From assembly GCF_965138505.1 (NCBI RefSeq), contig NZ_CBCSCO010000003.1, forward strand, positions 248,001 to 312,000: DNA of 64,000 nucleotides, read 5' to 3'. Source of the stretch: Litorimonas haliclonae. Lineage in GTDB: Bacteria; Pseudomonadota; Alphaproteobacteria; Caulobacterales; Maricaulaceae. Shown in pieces: positions 61,287 to 64,000 of this stretch (within the stretch, counting starts at the first letter, position 1; every line of letters begins with the position of its first letter). The notes beneath the pieces were generated by a model. That model did no database searches. It saw nothing but the letters and a program-made list of their open reading frames with translations, and was not told where the DNA came from. The translations under genes and the position numbers were made by a program.

Positions 61287-61706
61287 ATGCTTCCGCAGCT
61301 TGGTTTCGCAGAAATGATTGTGCTTGCGCTTCTGGCCATTATTGTGGTCGGGCCAAAAGACTTACCTAAACTTATGCGCTCGTTCGGCAATTTTATGGCC
61401 AAAGTCAGGGGGTTAGGGCAAGAGTTTAAAGACGCCTTTCATGAAATGGGGGCTGAAGACGAGATTGCGGAAATGCGCAAAGAGTTGGAAGACCTGAAGA
61501 AAATGGGGTCTGTAGATAGTCTGACGGGCGGTCTGGACGGAGAAATGAGATCTCTGGATAGAGACCTTCGCGACGCTGTTAATCCGAAACCCAAGTCGAA
61601 CCCAAAGACAACTCCGCCGGAAACGACGCCGGAACTTGAGTCCGGTCAAAAGCCAGAGCCTGAACCTAAGCGGGATTTGAAAAACAAGACGGATTCTGCT
61701 GAATGA
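61287..61706 (+). CDS. tatB: Twin-arginine translocase subunit TatB
   Basis: A 139-residue protein with the TatB-type start LPQLGFAEMIVLALLAIIVVGPKDLPKLMRSFGNFMAKVRGLGQEF, then a long charged, Pro-rich tail. The GPKDLP motif separates it from TatA. It ends in an ATGA overlap with tatC. Confidence 0.93.
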   Translation: MLPQLGFAEMIVLALLAIIVVGPKDLPKLMRSFGNFMAKVRGLGQEFKDAFHEMGAEDEIAEMRKELEDLKKMGSVDSLTGGLDGEMRSLDRDLRDAVNPKPKSNPKTTPPETTPELESGQKPEPEPKRDLKNKTDSAE

Positions 61707-62527
61707 GTGACGTCAAAAAGATTGCTTCTGAAGAAGATGAAGTCGATGCCAGCCGCGCACCCCTTATGGAGCATCTTTTAGAGCTTCGTTCACGCCTCAT
61801 TCGATGCGTTCTAGCGCTTGTGCTAGGATGTATTGCCTGCATTCCGTTTCTAAGGCAGATCATTCAAGGCTTAATGTGGCCATTTGAACAAGCGGTTGTC
61901 CGGTATAATGCGGCGCAATTAGAAGCCAGGCTTCCCGAGCTCGACCTGGGACTGATTGCAACGCACCCTCTCGAAACTTTTTTCGTGAAATTAAAAATCG
62001 CTTTATTTGGCGGAATTGTTTTGGCTTTTCCAGTCTTTGCGTATCAAATCTATCGTTTTATTGCGCCGGGTTTATACAAAAATGAGCGGGGCGCTTTTCT
62101 ACCGTTTCTCATCGTGTCGCCGATCCTTTTCATCATGGGAGCCTCGCTCGTTTTCTATTTTGTGTTCCCTTATGTGATGGAGTTTGCTCTCAACCAACAA
62201 GCGATTGGAGAAGGTCAGCGAATTGATCTGATGACGAAAATCAGTGATTATCTCAGTCTGGCTATGACTCTCTTTTTGGCTTTTGGATTATCATTCCAAC
62301 TGCCAGTCATCTTGTCGCTTTTAGGTCGCGTCGGAATTGTCTCGGCGAAACAGCTAAAATCCGCCCGAAAATACGCATTATTTGGGATAGCTGTATTTGC
62401 TGCTTTCGTAACTCCGCCGGACCCTATTACACAGCTTGTCCTCGGCTCCGCCATTTACTTACTCTACGAAATTTCTATCTTCTCCGTCCAATTGTTGGAA
62501 AAAAAACAAGCCGAAGCGGAAAAATAA
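61703..62527 (+). CDS. tatC: Twin-arginine translocase subunit TatC
   Basis: A 274-residue polytopic protein with six membrane helices. It opens APLMEHLLELRSRLIRCVLAL, with the conserved Glu and Arg residues used in signal recognition, and has APGLYKNERGAFLPF and AAFVTPPDPITQLVLGSAIYLLYEISIF. Directly after tatB. In many alphaproteobacteria serS follows; here a LysM protein does. Confidence 0.95.
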   Translation: MSDVKKIASEEDEVDASRAPLMEHLLELRSRLIRCVLALVLGCIACIPFLRQIIQGLMWPFEQAVVRYNAAQLEARLPELDLGLIATHPLETFFVKLKIALFGGIVLAFPVFAYQIYRFIAPGLYKNERGAFLPFLIVSPILFIMGASLVFYFVFPYVMEFALNQQAIGEGQRIDLMTKISDYLSLAMTLFLAFGLSFQLPVILSLLGRVGIVSAKQLKSARKYALFGIAVFAAFVTPPDPITQLVLGSAIYLLYEISIFSVQLLEKKQAEAEK

Positions 62528-62635
62528 GCCTTACGGCTTGCTAAATGTTTTAAGCATTTTAATGTTTCGAAACTCTTTTTTAACCCTGATTGTTCATAAA
62601 TTGCCAATTAAAGCCGCTTTTTACAGGATAGGCCC

Positions 62636-63400
62636 ATGCGCAGTTTAGTTTTCGCCACGACACTAACGTCTCTTCTCTTTGCCTCTTCAGCCGTGTTGGC
62701 TCAAGATTCAGTTCAGGATCAGGATAAACTCAAGCCCCGGGTTTATGGGAGCCTGGACGCCGGAAAAAAAGTTCAAAAGACATCTGTTCAAACTAAAGGG
62801 ACTGTCTCTGATGCTGAGCTAGAACGCGTTATCGAAGAGGCGGCCCGAATTCGCGGCTATCGGCAAGGCGTCCAAGACGCAACGAGAGCACTGACGGGCG
62901 CTGCACAGACGCCTGGAACACCTGGGAAAGCTCAAGCCGTTAAAGCAAATGCTTCCGTGAACCAGTCCCATGTCGTCAAGAAAGGGGAGACGCTTTATAA
63001 TCTCTCAAAGCGTTATAACGTCAAAATCTCTGATATCCGTTCAGCTAACGACCTGACTGGGAACAAGATTGATTTAGGGCAGACCTTAATGATCCCTTCG
63101 CAAAGCAAAACCCTCTCCTTAAATACGGAGACGTCGCAGCCTGTTCTAGCTCAGGCTCCAGTGAAAGATACGGGCGTAATAAAGACCTCACCCGAAGCCG
63201 TGAAACGTGTCGTTCTGCCCGTTCAAGCCGAAACCAACGCTGTATATGCAGTCCTGCCAAAAGATACGTTATACAGCATTTCCCGCCGCTCCTGCGTGAA
63301 GATTGAAGACTTGGCGACGGCGAATAATATCTCCGACCCCAGCACTTTAAAGCCCGGGCAGAAACTGAACCTTCCCGAAGGTCACTGCCTCACGCGTTAA
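62636..63400 (+). CDS. Secreted LysM protein with two LysM repeats
   Basis: A 254-residue exported protein. The signal peptide ends near SSAVLA (about residue 22). Two LysM domains bind peptidoglycan: about 110-155 (SHVVKKGETLYNLSKRYNVKISDIRSANDL...GQTLMIPS) and about 202-250 (VLPKDTLYSISRRSCVKIEDLATANNI...GQKLNLPEGHC). In related genomes the LysM protein near yajC often carries an M23 peptidase domain; none is visible here. It may be a targeting or regulatory partner of a cell-wall enzyme. Confidence 0.87.
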   Translation: MRSLVFATTLTSLLFASSAVLAQDSVQDQDKLKPRVYGSLDAGKKVQKTSVQTKGTVSDAELERVIEEAARIRGYRQGVQDATRALTGAAQTPGTPGKAQAVKANASVNQSHVVKKGETLYNLSKRYNVKISDIRSANDLTGNKIDLGQTLMIPSQSKTLSLNTETSQPVLAQAPVKDTGVIKTSPEAVKRVVLPVQAETNAVYAVLPKDTLYSISRRSCVKIEDLATANNISDPSTLKPGQKLNLPEGHCLTR

Positions 63401-63419
63401 ACCAACCATTCCGTTTTGG

Positions 63420-63455
63420 AAAAGGGGCGCCACTACAGTTTTGCCGCCCCTTTTC
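63420..63455 (+). terminator. Intrinsic terminator after the LysM gene
   Basis: A perfect 10-bp stem (AAAAGGGGCG / CGCCCCTTTT) with a 15-base loop and T-rich end. Symmetric enough to act in both directions. Confidence 0.8.
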
Positions 63456-63539
63456 GTTGCAATCAAAACTGACGTCCCTATATAGGCCCAGAAGAAAAAC
63501 ACTAATTTAGCTATTCGATTTTTTTGTTGGGGACACAAT

Positions 63540-63863
63540 ATGTTCGCATTAATAATGCAATCCGCGCCCGCAGGCGGCCTAGGTCAACTCGCAGGCTCTA
63601 TCTTACCTTTCGTTCTGATCGGTTTGATTTTTTACTTCTTGATTATCCGTCCACAAAATCAGCGGTTAAAAGCCCATAAACAACTGCTATCCGAAATCGT
63701 CCGGGGTGATACAATCGTCACAAATGGCGGTCTTGTCGGAAAAGTGAAGCGTGTTGACGAAGAAGAGCTAACGGTTACGTTTGGCGATAACGACATCAAA
63801 GTCATTCGCACCATGATTGCAGATGTCCGAAACCGGACGGTCGCCGCAAACGACAAAAAGTAG
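63540..63863 (+). CDS. yajC: Preprotein translocase subunit YajC
   Basis: A 107-residue protein accompanying SecDF. The single membrane helix is followed by the family motif FLIIRPQNQRLKAHKQLLSEIVRGDTIVTNGGLVGKVKRVDEEELTVTFGDN. A run of alanine/proline residues precedes the helix. The ATG follows a GGGGA site. secD starts 49 bases after the stop, with a hairpin between. Confidence 0.95.
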   Translation: MFALIMQSAPAGGLGQLAGSILPFVLIGLIFYFLIIRPQNQRLKAHKQLLSEIVRGDTIVTNGGLVGKVKRVDEEELTVTFGDNDIKVIRTMIADVRNRTVAANDKK

Positions 63864-63873
63864 TTTTAAACTC

Positions 63874-63898
63874 CGCCGCGACTTGTCGCGGCGTTTTA
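63874..63898 (+). terminator. Hairpin with T tract between yajC and secD
   Basis: A perfect 8-bp GC-rich stem (CGCCGCGA / TCGCGGCG) with a 4-base loop and TTTT. It looks like an intrinsic terminator inside the yajC-secD unit, 15 bases before the secD ATG, so it may attenuate secD. Confidence 0.75.
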
Positions 63899-63912
63899 TT
63901 TAGGGTCTGACA

Positions 63913-64000
63913 ATGCTGTTTTTCTCCCGCTGGAAAGTTACTCTGATTCTTGGCGCCGTTTTGTTGGGGATCTTATTCGCTCTGCCGAATGCCCTGCCAT
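63913..64000 (+). CDS. secD: Protein translocase subunit SecD, 5' end only
   Basis: Only 29 codons are in the window. They read as a short basic start (FFSRWK) then a hydrophobic helix ending LFALPNALP, which is how alphaproteobacterial SecD begins (LPNLLP-type motif after the first helix). The position after yajC supports the call. The rest lies beyond base 64000. Confidence 0.85.
   Translation, partial: MLFFSRWKVTLILGAVLLGILFALPNALP

Noticed and set aside
1..64000. tRNA genes, rRNA, CRISPR arrays, insertion sequences, prophage or toxin-antitoxin modules
   Set aside because: I looked for T-loop-like GGTTCRA motifs, regular direct repeats, transposase motifs and terminal inverted repeats and found none convincing; a tRNA or short RNA could still be missed by eye.

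Overview
The window reads as a chromosomal segment of an alphaproteobacterium, most likely from the Caulobacterales sensu lato (Hyphomonadaceae/Maricaulaceae type). The basis is the gene order pdxJ-acpS-lepB-rnc-era-recO-parC, an ALAS-type hemA opposite a hemB carrying the aspartate-rich metal motif, scpA-scpB-tatABC followed by yajC-secD, a perfect CtrA-type box, and a Caulobacter-like ceramide (sphingolipid) locus. Base composition looks roughly balanced. Genes are densely packed. I saw no insertion sequence, prophage, CRISPR array, rRNA or tRNA.

Layout. 1-6.4 kb: pdxJ (3' end), acpS, lepB, rnc, era, recO and parC on the plus strand, many with overlapping stop and start codons, closed by a strong bidirectional terminator. 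6.5-17.2 kb (minus strand): an M16 protease lipoprotein, an M48 protease with LemA, a three-gene TRAP transporter, the aminoacyl-tRNA-protein transferase bpt, and an SLC13-type permease with RCK_C domains. 17.3-23.0 kb: a 3-hydroxyisobutyrate dehydrogenase-like enzyme, hemB and hemA (divergent), glyA, and a branched-chain aminotransferase. 23.1-35.1 kb: an OmpR/EnvZ-type two-component pair, a YbjN-family protein, a GST, trhO, a TolB-like/TPR protein, two tandem acyl-CoA dehydrogenases, a secreted PAN-CAP protein, a class A PBP, and a YcgN-family protein.

35.4-51.9 kb is the most interesting part: an extended sphingolipid island. Plus strand: fatty acyl-AMP ligase/acyl-ACP synthetase, NAD-dependent epimerase/reductase, acyl carrier protein, and serine palmitoyltransferase. 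These match, in order, the genes I know as aasR-cerR-acpR-spt in Caulobacter. Minus strand, one tight operon: an LptF-LptG pair, a DAGK-family lipid kinase (ceramide kinase candidate), and a Tam41-like nucleotidyltransferase. Plus strand again: a secreted DUF2141 protein, a GNAT protein resembling bacterial ceramide synthase (bCerS), a MobA-like nucleotidyltransferase, a Wzx/MATE-type flippase, a HAD-IB phosphatase, a CDP-glycerol glycerophosphotransferase-like enzyme, a cyclopropane-fatty-acid-synthase-like methyltransferase, and an Asp/Asn beta-hydroxylase-like (LpxO-type) dioxygenase. Read together, these could make a ceramide, phosphorylate it, add a phosphoglycerol-like head group, modify its chains, and move it across the envelope. 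The transport and tailoring roles are my inference.

51.9-64 kb: an XRE regulator with repeated TATAAG motifs in its upstream region, a conserved-looking 66-residue protein, gph, glmU, rpiA, glutathione reductase, then a SPOR protein-nagZ-scpA-scpB operon behind a CtrA box, tatABC, a LysM protein, yajC, and the first codons of secD.
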